Source of the DNA: Mycobacterium sp.
Lineage (GTDB): Bacteria; Actinomycetota; Actinomycetes; Mycobacteriales; Mycobacteriaceae
Direction of reading: 5' to 3'
Length of the DNA: 14,783 bases
NCBI GenBank assembly: GCA_025965815.1
Contig: JAOPWF010000479.1
Location: 1 to 14,783, forward strand
Below the pieces are notes generated by a model that had not been told where the DNA came from, did no database searches, and saw only the letters and a program-made list of their open reading frames with translations. Positions 1-6,905 of this stretch are shown one piece after another. Position 1 is the first letter of the stretch; every line of letters begins with the position of its first letter. The position numbers and the translations under genes are program-made.

Positions 1-17
1 ATAGGGTGTTTCCCTAT
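1..17. terminator. Possible terminator hairpin downstream of msrA
   Basis: ATAGGG and CCCTAT form a perfect 6-bp inverted repeat around a 5-base loop. It begins 23 bases past the msrA stop. The stem touches the window edge, so its full length and any T-tract for the minus-strand transcript cannot be seen. It could end the msrB-msrA transcript or that of a convergent gene outside the window. Confidence 0.3.
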
Positions 18-39
18 TCCTGGGAGCCAGCTGTGAGCG

Positions 40-582
40 TTAGGCCTCTTGCGTAGACCGCTCGCCCGGTTCCGCTCCTCGCTTGCGCGGCGGAAGCTTC
101 CAGTCCGGCCGCGGGAAGTGGCAGGTGTAGCCCCACGGCAGGCGCTCGAGATAGTCCTGATGCTCGGGCTCGGCCTCCCAGAAGTCACCCGCGGGCACGA
201 CCTCGGTGACCACCTTGCCCGGCCACAGTCCCGACGCCTCGACATCGGCGACGGTGTCCAGCGCGATGCGCTTCTGCTCGTCGTCGGTGTAGAAGATCGC
301 CGAGCGATAGCTCATCCCGACGTCGTTGCCCTGGCGGTTCTTCGTGGTGGGATCGTGGATCTGGAAGAAGAACTCCAGCAGCGCCCGGTAGTCGGTGGCG
401 TCGGGATTGAAGGTGATCTCCACCGCCTCGGCGTGGCTGCCGTGATTGCGGTACGTCGCGTTCGGCGTGTCGCCGCCGGTGTAGCCGACGCGTGACGAGA
501 TCACGCCCGGCTGCTTACGGATCAGATCCTGGACACCCCAGAAGCAGCCGCCCGCGAGGATCGCCTTGCTGTAGGTCGTCAT
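40..582 (-). CDS. msrA: Peptide-methionine (S)-S-oxide reductase MsrA
   Basis: This 180-aa cytosolic enzyme reduces the S epimer of methionine sulfoxide in proteins and free methionine, using thioredoxin-type reductant. The family signature GGCFWG is at residues 11-16, with the nucleophile Cys13. The conserved HAEAVEITF stretch carries the likely catalytic Glu52, and Tyr44 precedes it. The only other cysteine, Cys154 in GYTCHF, fits a resolving cysteine. Length is normal for single-domain MsrA. The ATG overlaps the msrB stop (ATGA, 579-582), so the pair is probably translationally coupled and covers both sulfoxide epimers. From memory it is the orthologue of M. tuberculosis Rv0137c, which also sits next to the NTF2-like and SDR genes found downstream here. 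Identification is firm. Confidence 0.97.
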   Translation of the reverse strand: MTTYSKAILAGGCFWGVQDLIRKQPGVISSRVGYTGGDTPNATYRNHGSHAEAVEITFNPDATDYRALLEFFFQIHDPTTKNRQGNDVGMSYRSAIFYTDDEQKRIALDTVADVEASGLWPGKVVTEVVPAGDFWEAEPEHQDYLERLPWGYTCHFPRPDWKLPPRKRGAEPGERSTQEA

Positions 583-1040
583 GCCTGCTCCTTCACGTTG
601 TCGAACAACTTGGTGTATTCCCCATATCCTTCCGCCTCAAGATCCTCGAGGCGAATGAACCGCAGGGCCGCCGAATTGATGCAGTAGCGCTGACCGCCTT
701 CGGCCCGCGGACCATCGGGAAACACGTGGCCCAGGTGGCTGTCGCCGTGTGCCGAACGCACCTCGATACGCATCATCACGTGGCTGAAGTCCCGCTTCTT
801 TACGACGTTACCGTCGTCGATGGGCTTGGTGAAGCTCGGCCAGCCGGAGCCGCTGTCGAACTTGTTGACCGACGCGAAAAGCGGCTCACCGGACACCACG
901 TCGACGTAGATCCCGGCGTCCTTGTTGTCCCAGTACTCGCCGGTGAACGGACGCTCGGTCCCGTTCTTCTGCGTGACGTGGTACTGCTCCGGCGACAACG
1001 TGCTGACCGCGGCCGGATTCTTGTTGAACTCCTTCGCCAC
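579..1040 (-). CDS. msrB: Peptide-methionine (R)-S-oxide reductase MsrB, zinc-free type
   Basis: This 153-aa enzyme reduces the R epimer of methionine sulfoxide and complements MsrA encoded downstream. MsrB landmarks are [13 protein letters not shown] (27-39), the SGSGWPSF block (63-70), DSHLGHVF and the catalytic [11 protein letters not shown] with Cys120. The two CxxC pairs that bind zinc in form-1 MsrB are absent: the positions read [10 protein letters not shown] and [13 protein letters not shown]. Cys120 is the only cysteine, and the place where many MsrBs carry a recycling cysteine (SGCGWPSF) is Ser. The GTG start at 1040 is chosen over the upstream in-frame ATG at 1136 because AGGAGG stands just before it and the family homology begins there. 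The gene is first in the msrB-msrA pair and 55 nt downstream of the broken DUF222/HNH gene. Confidence 0.95.
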   Translation of the reverse strand: MAKEFNKNPAAVSTLSPEQYHVTQKNGTERPFTGEYWDNKDAGIYVDVVSGEPLFASVNKFDSGSGWPSFTKPIDDGNVVKKRDFSHVMMRIEVRSAHGDSHLGHVFPDGPRAEGGQRYCINSAALRFIRLEDLEAEGYGEYTKLFDNVKEQA

Positions 1041-1044
1041 ATGC

Positions 1045-1050
1045 CCTCCT
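1045..1050 (-). promoter_or_regulatory. Consensus ribosome binding site of msrB
   Basis: A perfect AGGAGG (within AAAGGAGGG) lies 4 nt before the GTG at 1040. It fixes the msrB start there. An ATG overlapping this GTG is out of frame. Confidence 0.8.
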
Positions 1051-1095
1051 TTGATGTGTGTCGGGTACAACCTGAAGCGTTGTTCAGAAAGTCCC

Positions 1096-2142
1096 TCAGA
1101 AGGGCGGCGGCTCGTCGTCGCTGCCGGGCGGGGCACCGGTCAGGTAGTTGGCAATCTGCTCTTGTCGTTTTCGTCGTTTCTGCTGGTTCTGGTGTCGTTC
1201 GGTAGTGATGTGGTCGGCCCGGTTCTGCGCTCGGGTGCGCCGGCGCAGGGGCATCATCGCCGTGCGTTCGGTGCACGGCTGGGCGGGTCGTTCAGGGATG
1301 TCGAGATCCCCCGTTGGCGCGCTCAACGCCGGGAACAGCAGCGTGCTGCCCGGAGTAGTCACGTAGGTGTGGCCGGCCGGGGAGGTCCAGATCACCGTGC
1401 CGTCGGGCAGCTGCGTGTCGTGCCAGCGCCAGAACGTCTTGATCAGGTGATGCTTGCGACACATGCACTTCAGGTTCGACGGATGTGTGGGGCCGCCGTC
1501 GCCGTGCGGCACGCTGTGGTCGATATCGCAGCCCACCGCAGGTTGGTCGCAGCCAGGAAACCGGCAGGTCAGGTCGCGGCAGCGAATGAAATCGGCGAGT
1601 CTGGCGGACGGCACGTAGCCGGGCTCGGGTGGCGAGTCGGCGGGATGGATCAGCGGCCGTAACTTGGCCGCCTTCGCCAGTTGGGCGACCAACTCGGCCG
1701 GGATCAGCTGCTCAGCACCGGACAGATACCCGGGGGCATCGCCCGCCCCGTTCACGGTGGCCTGCTCGGCCACCACGTGGATGACGACGTTGCTCGCTGT
1801 GCGTGGCGCGGTCCGTTGCGGGCAGACCGGGTTGTCACACCGGCAGTCCAGCCGATCGGCCCCGGCCGCCAGTACGCCCAGAGCGTCGGCGCGGCGCTGC
1901 GGGCGAGTGCGCGGATCCGCATCACACACCGTGGCCGCCAACGCATTCAGCCGCTGATCCAGGGCGTGCGCGTCGGTGGCGTAGAGACGGCCGTCGATGC
2001 CAGCCATTCCGGCGTCCGTATCCCAGATCGACACCTCCCGGTCGGCCGCGGCCTCACGCTGACGACGTACCGCGTCGCGGTCCACCGCGGCGACGATGAG
2101 ATCGATGCGGTGTTCAGCCGGCCGCGGGTCATCGACGGCCAT
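1096..2142 (-). pseudogene. DUF222/HNH endonuclease (13E12 family), 3' part after a frameshift
   Basis: This is the C-terminal two thirds of a 13E12-repeat-type protein: the rest of DUF222 followed by an HNH nuclease domain. The domain shows paired metal-binding cysteines (CRFPGCDQPAVGCDIDHS) and the HNH core running from DIDHSVPHGDGG through the Asn of SNLKCMCRKHH. It ends in a basic, Gln/Arg-rich tail. Homology starts at about HRIDLIVAAVDRDAV, just after the frame change near 2112; the nominal ATG at 2142 precedes it in a frame with no homology. The first part of the same gene is the 1947-2555 reading frame. Joined, they give roughly 485 aa, normal for the family. These genes are multicopy in mycobacteria, and their biochemical role is not established. 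Whether the split is a real mutation or a one-base sequence error cannot be told here. Confidence 0.85.
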
Positions 2143-2555
2143 CGCGGCGCCCGCACCGCCAACTGCCCATCCACCACGGCCAACACCTGCTCGTCGGTAA
2201 TCAGGTCGGTGCGATACACGATCGTCTGGAACATCCGGAAGTCGATATCACCCGCGGCGAATACCGCCGCGACCCGCGGCGCCCGCTCCCGCATCGCCCG
2301 GGCATACCGCAGATGACTGCCCGCCATCGCCAGACTGATCCGCAACGCCGCAGCAACCTCGGCGGCCACCGCATCCCAGGTGTCGACCGCCCACGTCGCC
2401 GTCTCGCCCGATTCCCGCAGCCGCAACACATAAAACCCGCCTATCGCCGCGAGCCGCCGCGCACAAGCCTGAGCCTCGGAACGCGACGACGCACACACCT
2501 CGTCGATCAGCGCCCTGGTCTCCGCGGTATCCGCCGGGACGAATATGTCGAACAT
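1947..2555 (-). pseudogene. DUF222 N-terminal part of the frameshifted 13E12-family gene
   Basis: Residues from MFDIFVPADTAET to about RWPSMTRGRLN (about 148 aa) are a typical DUF222 start. The homology then continues in the next frame (HRIDLIV...), so frame is lost around 2110-2118. Restoring one base after CTGAAC rejoins the halves. The rest of this frame, to 1947, is out-of-frame sequence. An upstream in-frame ATG exists at 2585. ATG 2555 is preferred because it is overlapped by an SOS box and lies 7 nt past a TATACT -10 element, so the transcript would be leaderless and LexA-controlled. DUF222/HNH genes with SOS boxes on their start codon are known members of the mycobacterial LexA regulon. 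Confidence 0.8.
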
Positions 2556-2563
2556 AGGTTCGA
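2548..2563. promoter_or_regulatory. Perfect LexA (SOS) box on the start of the DUF222/HNH gene
   Basis: TCGAACATAGGTTCGA matches the mycobacterial SOS box TCGAAC-N4-GTTCGA in all twelve fixed positions. It covers the ATG at 2555-2553 and touches the -10 element, so bound LexA would block initiation directly. Confidence 0.85.
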
Positions 2564-2568
2564 GTATA
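2563..2568 (-). promoter_or_regulatory. -10 element for a leaderless DUF222/HNH transcript
   Basis: TATACT on the minus strand lies 7 nt before the A of the ATG at 2555, which is the spacing expected for a leaderless mRNA. No good -35 hexamer is visible. Confidence 0.5.
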
Positions 2569-2602
2569 AGGAACGGGTCGGACAAATCCTCGACAGCGGC
2601 AA

Positions 2603-2616
2603 TAGAACGTGTTCTA
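2603..2616. promoter_or_regulatory. KstR-type operator
   Basis: TAGAACGTGTTCTA is a perfect palindrome that satisfies the published KstR pattern TnnAACnnGTTnnA. KstR is the TetR-family repressor of mycobacterial cholesterol catabolism. The site lies 11-24 nt upstream of the GTG at 2627 and overlaps its likely -10 element, so it should repress the NTF2-like/SDR transcript. It is 39 bp from the SOS box that controls the divergent gene. Confidence 0.75.
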
Positions 2617-2620
2617 GTTT
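2615..2620 (+). promoter_or_regulatory. Candidate -10 element for the NTF2-like gene
   Basis: TAGTTT fits TANNNT and lies 6 nt before the GTG at 2627, with no Shine-Dalgarno sequence between. This suggests a leaderless transcript starting at the GTG. Confidence 0.45.
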
Positions 2621-2626
2621 TCTACT

Positions 2627-3133
2627 GTGACGACCAAGGTCTTTACCCGCGAGGAACTCGCAGCGGCGTTCGAGGTCTTCGAGCAGACGGTTGCCCGTGC
2701 CGCCGAGACCCGTGACTGGGATCCCTGGGTGGAGCAGTACACACCCGATGTGGAGTACATCGAGCACGCGGCAGGCACCTGGAGGGGCCGCGAAGAGGTG
2801 CGTGCCTGGATCTGGAAGACGATGTCCACCTTTCCCGGCAGTCACATGACGTCGTTCCCGTCGTTGTGGTCGGTGATCGACGAGGCGGCCGGGCGGATCA
2901 TCTGCGAACTCGACAACCCGATGGTCGACCCGGGCGACGGCACCATCATCAGCGCGACCAACATCTCGATCGTGACCTACGCCGGCGACGGGAAGTGGCG
3001 CCGGCAGGAGGACGTCTACAACCCACTGCGCTTCGTCGCCGCGACGATGAAGTGGTGCACGAAGGCCGAGGAACTGGGCAACCTCCCCGAGGAAGCGGCC
3101 GACTGGATGCGGCAGTGCGGGCGGCGCAAGTGA
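2627..3133 (+). CDS. NTF2-like (SnoaL-type) protein, Rv0138-like
   Basis: This 168-aa soluble protein has the look of the NTF2/SnoaL cone fold: an N-terminal helix pair (FEVFEQTVARAAETRDWDPWVEQYTPDVEYIEHAAGTWRG, with a typical start-of-barrel pattern), REEVRAWI, then beta-rich segments ending at YNPLRF. The fold serves small hydrophobic ligands as isomerase, hydrolase or binding protein, and no catalytic residues can be assigned with confidence. The GTG start has no ribosome binding site but follows a KstR palindrome and a -10-like TAGTTT, so it is probably leaderless and sterol-regulated. It overlaps the SDR gene by 4 nt (GTGA). KstR control plus an SDR partner suggests a role in sterol or lipid side-chain metabolism, which is inference. 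From memory it corresponds to Rv0138. Confidence 0.85.
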   Translation: MTTKVFTREELAAAFEVFEQTVARAAETRDWDPWVEQYTPDVEYIEHAAGTWRGREEVRAWIWKTMSTFPGSHMTSFPSLWSVIDEAAGRIICELDNPMVDPGDGTIISATNISIVTYAGDGKWRRQEDVYNPLRFVAATMKWCTKAEELGNLPEEAADWMRQCGRRK

Positions 3134-4161
3134 GCGGCCTGCCCAAACTCGTCATCGGTGCCAACGGATTCCTCGGCTCGCACGTCACCCGTCAGCTGGT
3201 GAGCGAGGGGGCCGAAGTCAGGGCGATGGTGCGACCGAACGCCAACACCGTCGGCATCGACGATCTGCACGTGACCCGGTTCGTCGGCGACGTCTTCGAC
3301 ACCGCGACGCTCCGGAAAGCCATGGCCGGCTGCGATGTCGTCTATTACTGCGTCGTCGACACCCGCGCCTGGCTCAGTGACCCGGCGCCGCTGTTCCGCA
3401 CCAACGTCGACGGGCTGCGCAACGTCCTGGACGTCGCCAGCCAAGAAGGCGTGGCCGGCGGCCTGAAACGCTTCGTGTTCACCAGCAGCTACGTGACGGT
3501 CGGGCGCCGCCGCGGCCACCGGGCCACCGAAGAAGACACCATCGGGACGCGCGGGCTGAGCCCGTACGTCCGCTCCCGGGTGCAGGCCGAGGAGATGGTG
3601 CTGCGCTACGCCCGGGATTCCGGCCTTCCCGCGGTCGCGATGTGTGTGTCCACCACCTACGGCAGCGGCGACTGGGGCCAGACTCCGCACGGTGCGATCA
3701 TCGCCGGTGCCGCCTTCGGCAAGCTGCCGTTCGTCATGAGTGGCATCTCCCTGGAAGTGGTCGGGGTCGACGACGCCGCCCGGGCGTTGATCCTGGCCGC
3801 CGAGCACGGCCGCAACGGCGAACGCTACCTGATCTCGGAAAAAATGATCACCAACACGGAGGTGGCGCGCATCGCCGCGGAAGCCGCCGGAGTGCCGCCA
3901 CCGAGCAGGTCCATCCCACTGCCGGTGATGTACGGCCTTGCCGCCATGGGCAGCCTCAAGGCGCGGCTCAAAAAGACCGACGAGCGGCTGACCCTCGGCT
4001 CGGTCCGGCTGATGCGCGCGGAGGCCGAGGTGGACAGCGGCAAGGCAGAACGCGAACTCGGTTGGCGCCCTGCACCGGTCGAAGACTCGATCCGCGCGGC
4101 GGCCCAGTTCTGGGTCGGTCTGCGCGACGCGAAGCGCAACAGTAAGGCGGCCGGCCACTAG
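3130..4161 (+). CDS. Extended SDR: NAD-dependent epimerase/dehydratase, 3-beta-HSD-like
   Basis: This 343-aa extended short-chain dehydrogenase has the NAD(P)-binding GANGFLG motif at residues 10-16, VVYYCVVDTRAW in the next strand region, TSSY at 118-121 (active-site Ser) and a substrate domain after residue 170. At the YxxxK active site the sequence is YVRSR (Tyr146, Arg150), so the usual Lys is Arg. The GTG start at 3130 overlaps the stop of the NTF2-like gene; earlier in-frame starts lie inside that gene and have no homology. The pair shares the KstR-controlled promoter. Members of this family oxidise or epimerise sterols and sugars; the substrate here is unknown. From memory it is orthologous to Rv0139. 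Confidence 0.88.
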   Translation: MSGLPKLVIGANGFLGSHVTRQLVSEGAEVRAMVRPNANTVGIDDLHVTRFVGDVFDTATLRKAMAGCDVVYYCVVDTRAWLSDPAPLFRTNVDGLRNVLDVASQEGVAGGLKRFVFTSSYVTVGRRRGHRATEEDTIGTRGLSPYVRSRVQAEEMVLRYARDSGLPAVAMCVSTTYGSGDWGQTPHGAIIAGAAFGKLPFVMSGISLEVVGVDDAARALILAAEHGRNGERYLISEKMITNTEVARIAAEAAGVPPPSRSIPLPVMYGLAAMGSLKARLKKTDERLTLGSVRLMRAEAEVDSGKAERELGWRPAPVEDSIRAAAQFWVGLRDAKRNSKAAGH

Positions 4162-4171
4162 CCTCGACGCC

Positions 4172-4993
4172 GTGACTGCCGACAAGGTTCGCGTCGATCT
4201 GAGCGGCGCGCCGCAGACCATGCTCGCGACGCTGTACGCGAAGGCGCTCGACGCCGACGCTGCCCATCCGATCCTCGGCGACCGGTACGCCAAGGAGATC
4301 GTCGAGCGGATCGACTACGACTGGAAGAAGACCACGATCACCGCGCGCACCGCTCCGTCGGTGACCACCCGGTCGGCGCACTTCGACAACTGGGTCCGGC
4401 AATTCCTGGCCGTCCATCCGCAGGCCGTGGTGCTGCACCTCGGCTGCGGGCTGGACAGCCGATTCTTCCGGCTGGAGCCCGGCCCCGGGGTCGAGTGGTA
4501 CGACGTCGACTATCCCGACGTCGCAACGCTGCGGGCGCAGCTGTATCCCGAGCGGGAGCACTACCACGTCGTCGCCGCGTCGGTCACCGACCCGGCGTGG
4601 CTGGCGGAGATACCGGGGGACCGCCCAGTTCTGATGATCGGCGAAGGACTGACGATGTATCTCACCGACCAGGACGGCATCGCGCTGCTGCGCCGAGTCG
4701 TCGACCACTTCCCGTTCGGGGAGCTGCAATTCGACGCGTTCAACTCGCTGGGCACCAAGTCGCAATGGACCAACGCTGTGGTGCGCCGGTCGGGATCAAC
4801 GCTGCACTGGGCGATCAACGGCCCCGACGACATCATCGAGGCGGTGCCGGGCGTGCGGCTGCTGGCCTGGGTGTCGCCGTTCGACTCCGACACCTTCAAA
4901 CGAGTCCCCCGCGCCTACCGCGTGATGGCCAAGGTCATGTCGCTGGTGCCCGCCATGCGCTACATGGCGCAGTACCACCGCTACGCGTTCTGA
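4172..4993 (+). CDS. SAM-dependent O-methyltransferase, leucine carboxyl methyltransferase/TcmP family
   Basis: This 273-aa class I methyltransferase carries the SAM-binding glycine loop VLHLGCGLDSR at residues 87-97, followed by VEWYDVDYP (108-115), whose acidic residues normally hold the ribose, and GEGLTMYL further on. The pattern is that of the LCMT/TcmP family, which methylates carboxyl or hydroxyl groups of small molecules; the substrate cannot be read from the sequence. The GTG start lies 10 nt after the SDR stop with no clear ribosome binding site, so it is probably the third gene of the NTF2-like/SDR transcript. The sequence downstream is gene-poor. It is unrelated in sequence to the CrtT-like methyltransferase in the carotenoid operon. 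Confidence 0.88.
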   Translation: MTADKVRVDLSGAPQTMLATLYAKALDADAAHPILGDRYAKEIVERIDYDWKKTTITARTAPSVTTRSAHFDNWVRQFLAVHPQAVVLHLGCGLDSRFFRLEPGPGVEWYDVDYPDVATLRAQLYPEREHYHVVAASVTDPAWLAEIPGDRPVLMIGEGLTMYLTDQDGIALLRRVVDHFPFGELQFDAFNSLGTKSQWTNAVVRRSGSTLHWAINGPDDIIEAVPGVRLLAWVSPFDSDTFKRVPRAYRVMAKVMSLVPAMRYMAQYHRYAF

Positions 4994-5141
4994 CGCATGC
5001 CGAGCACCGGCTGTTTGCACCGTCCGTCACTGAAATCGGCGGCCCACGGCCAGCGACCGCGCCCGTCCGCTCACACCAGCTGTACGGCCCGGAACTCGCT
5101 GCCGTAAAACGCCACCGCCGCGTACATGTGCGCGTCGGGGC

Positions 5142-5300
5142 GGGTACGTCGGGCACGGGGTCACCGTCACAACCTGGCGGGTCGGACGCTCGCCGACCTC
5201 GTGCTGGGCCGCGAGACGCCGTTGACGGCACTGCCCTGGGGTGAATCACCGCTCCCGCAACTGGGATCCCGAGCCGCTGCGCTGGCTGGGGGTTGCTGAT
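5142..5300 (+). pseudogene. Remnant of a FAD-dependent (DAO-type) oxidoreductase C-terminus
   Basis: Three short stretches in alternating frames read as one protein end: GYVGHGVTVT (5142-5171), NLAGRTLADLVLGRE and following residues to LPW (5171-5239), then VNHRSRNWDPEPLRWLG (5241 on). GHGVT...NLAGRTLADL followed by HRSR.WEPEPLRWLG is typical of the end of DAO-fold flavin oxidoreductases in mycobacteria. Two frame changes and the missing N-terminal part show that the gene is dead. It may mark a deletion or an older gene arrangement between the methyltransferase and the DUF427 gene. Confidence 0.65.
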
Positions 5301-5476
5301 CGAGTTAGCCGCCTGCGATACATCAGCCATACTGCGGTGCGCTGCCACTTCAGCCAGCTCCAAGCTGACCCCGATATCTGACGGTGGGAGCTGCAACGCC
5401 TCGGTCAACAGCTGTCATGGCGCGCGAAATGGACCGGCTATGAGCGACCTCCGGAAGAAAAGACGAGTCCTGGCAC

Positions 5477-5517
5477 GTTGCCTCTGAGATACGCCACCCG
5501 CGTTCAAGAGAGGCAAC
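5477..5517. repeat. 9-bp inverted repeat covering the DUF427 ribosome binding site
   Basis: GTTGCCTCT (5477-5485) and AGAGGCAAC (5509-5517) are exact reverse complements separated by 23 bases. The right arm contains the likely Shine-Dalgarno AGAGG before the ATG at 5521. In RNA the hairpin would hide the ribosome binding site; in DNA it could be a protein-binding site. Confidence 0.55.
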
Positions 5518-5520
5518 ATC

Positions 5521-5895
5521 ATGAGTGACCGTCCCGTACTCCAGCCCACCGCCGAGCATCCGATCACCGTCGAACCCACCGGCAAGCACGTGACGGTGCG
5601 GGTCAACGGCGAGGTCGTCGCGGACACCGACGACGCGCTGACGCTGCAGGAGTCCACCTATCCCGCGGTGCAGTACATCCCGTTACGCGACGTCGTGCAG
5701 ACCGTGCTGCAGCCCAGTGACACCACCACCTACTGCCCGTTCAAGGGCGACGCGAGCTACTACAGCGTCACCACAGCCGGCGCCACCGTGGACGACGCGA
5801 TCTGGACCTACGAACAGCCCTACGAGGCGGTCGCCGGCATCGCCGGACATGTCGCGTTCTACCCGAACAAGGCCGACGTCGCCGTCACGCCTTAG
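5521..5895 (+). CDS. DUF427 family protein, Rv0140-like
   Basis: This 124-aa protein consists of one DUF427 domain. Recognisable blocks are HPITVEPTGKHVTVRVNGEVVADT (a beta-rich start), the LTLQEST..VQYIPLRDV stretch, the conserved TYCPFKGDASYYS and the C-terminal AIWTYEQPYEAV..IAGHVAFYPNKADV. The family is a small beta-barrel of unknown biochemical function and is widespread in actinobacteria. ATG 5521 is preceded by AGAGG at about 7 nt, inside an inverted-repeat arm. Its stop overlaps the stop of the convergent Rieske gene (5892-5895), so the two transcripts must run into each other. From memory it is orthologous to Rv0140. Confidence 0.9.
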   Translation: MSDRPVLQPTAEHPITVEPTGKHVTVRVNGEVVADTDDALTLQESTYPAVQYIPLRDVVQTVLQPSDTTTYCPFKGDASYYSVTTAGATVDDAIWTYEQPYEAVAGIAGHVAFYPNKADVAVTP

Positions 5896-6905
5896 CGGCG
5901 GCTGCGCACGGCGTACAGCCGCTCGGCATAGGCGAGGTCGTCGCGCCACAGTCGGGTCGCCGCGTGCCGCATCAGCGGGGTGATCAGCGCCGTGACCCGG
6001 CGCGCCTGGGCGAAGCCGGTGCGGTCGGAGTGCGCGATGACCGCCTCGATCACCGCGGTAAGCGGCCCACCGTCGGGTCCCGGACCGACCGGGGTGGCGT
6101 GCGTCTCGACGACGCTGCCGGTCCCTTCGCCGTCGACGATCCGCATCACGATGGTGCGGCGTTCCGGGCTGGTGAACTCGGCGATCACCGGAACCCCCAG
6201 TCGGCCGATGCGGAAGGTCACGGCGACCAGGAACCGGTCGTCGGCCGGGTCCGCGCCGTCGTCGTCGGTGGTGGGTGAGCTGAGCACCTCGAGGCTGGTA
6301 AACGAGTAGGGGTGGAGCCACGCCCCGTGCCACGGGTCGAGGCGGTTGGCGATGACGTCGGACGGTTCGCAGACGCCGACCAGCCGGGTAACGGCGTGCA
6401 ATTGAGCGCCGCTCGGCCGCACCGGGATGACTGGCCGGTCGAGTGGTTCTTCGCCGCCGACGGCGTCCAGCCGGACCCACGCCAGCACACCGTCGTCGTG
6501 GCAGCGGAACGGCCGCCAGCCGAATTCGCGCCTGCCGTCCAGGCGCAGCCCGTGCCAAGGACAGATCAAGGTGCCGCAGTCGATCGTTCCAGTGGACAGG
6601 TCGGCGCCCAGGTGCGGGCACGATCCGGGACCCACATGCAGCCCGTTTTCCTCGTCACGCCAGGCGACGATCTCGATCCCGCCGACCGACACCCCGAACG
6701 GCCGGTTCCGGACAATGTGGTCGCTGGCGGCGAACACGAACCAGTTGCCCGAGGGGCGTCGTTGCGACCGCTGTAGCGCGGCGTCGATGATGGCCGGTTG
6801 CGCGTCGCGGTAGGTGGGACGTTGGCCGCTCCACCGCAACCGTGGAAGCAGTTGCAGTGGAGAGCGTTTCGACCACCGCATACTCATGCCGGTACGGTTG
6901 CTCAT
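5892..6905 (-). CDS. Rieske non-heme iron oxygenase (DUF5914-like) of the carotenoid operon
   Basis: This 337-aa protein has an N-terminal Rieske [2Fe-2S] domain with Cys96-x-His98 and Cys115-x-x-His118 (CPH...CPWH). The C-terminal part carries Asp190-x2-His193-x4-His198 (DPWHGAWLH), the signature of the mononuclear iron site in Rieske oxygenases. Asp322 or Asp323 in RDDLAYAE may be the third ligand. It is therefore probably a catalytic oxygenase and not merely an electron carrier. No ferredoxin or reductase gene is adjacent. It is the last gene of the crt operon, its ATG overlapping the crtU stop (ATGA). Position suggests oxidation of a carotenoid, perhaps an aromatic end group, but no such activity can be proven from sequence. 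It is convergent with the DUF427 gene. Confidence 0.88.
   Translation of the reverse strand: MSNRTGMSMRWSKRSPLQLLPRLRWSGQRPTYRDAQPAIIDAALQRSQRRPSGNWFVFAASDHIVRNRPFGVSVGGIEIVAWRDEENGLHVGPGSCPHLGADLSTGTIDCGTLICPWHGLRLDGRREFGWRPFRCHDDGVLAWVRLDAVGGEEPLDRPVIPVRPSGAQLHAVTRLVGVCEPSDVIANRLDPWHGAWLHPYSFTSLEVLSSPTTDDDGADPADDRFLVAVTFRIGRLGVPVIAEFTSPERRTIVMRIVDGEGTGSVVETHATPVGPGPDGGPLTAVIEAVIAHSDRTGFAQARRVTALITPLMRHAATRLWRDDLAYAERLYAVRSRR

Larger units (their letters stand above)
4994..5520. other. Gene-poor interval with one gene remnant
   Basis: No intact gene is supported in these 527 bases. The only coding trace recognised is the FAD-oxidoreductase remnant at 5142-5300. An inverted repeat occupies the last part, just before the DUF427 gene. 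Short open frames here lack ribosome binding sites and recognisable domains. Confidence 0.6.

Noticed and set aside
2105..2120. Programmed ribosomal frameshift in the DUF222/HNH gene
   Set aside because: No slippery heptamer or obvious stimulatory structure; a single-base loss or sequence error is simpler.
3016..4293. 425-codon open frame on the minus strand
   Set aside because: It is antisense to the SDR and its neighbours. Its low-complexity His/Asp/Gly/Val composition is typical of a shadow frame.
5293..5487. 64-codon open frame in the gene-poor interval
   Set aside because: No ribosome binding site, no recognisable domain, and it starts inside the oxidoreductase remnant.
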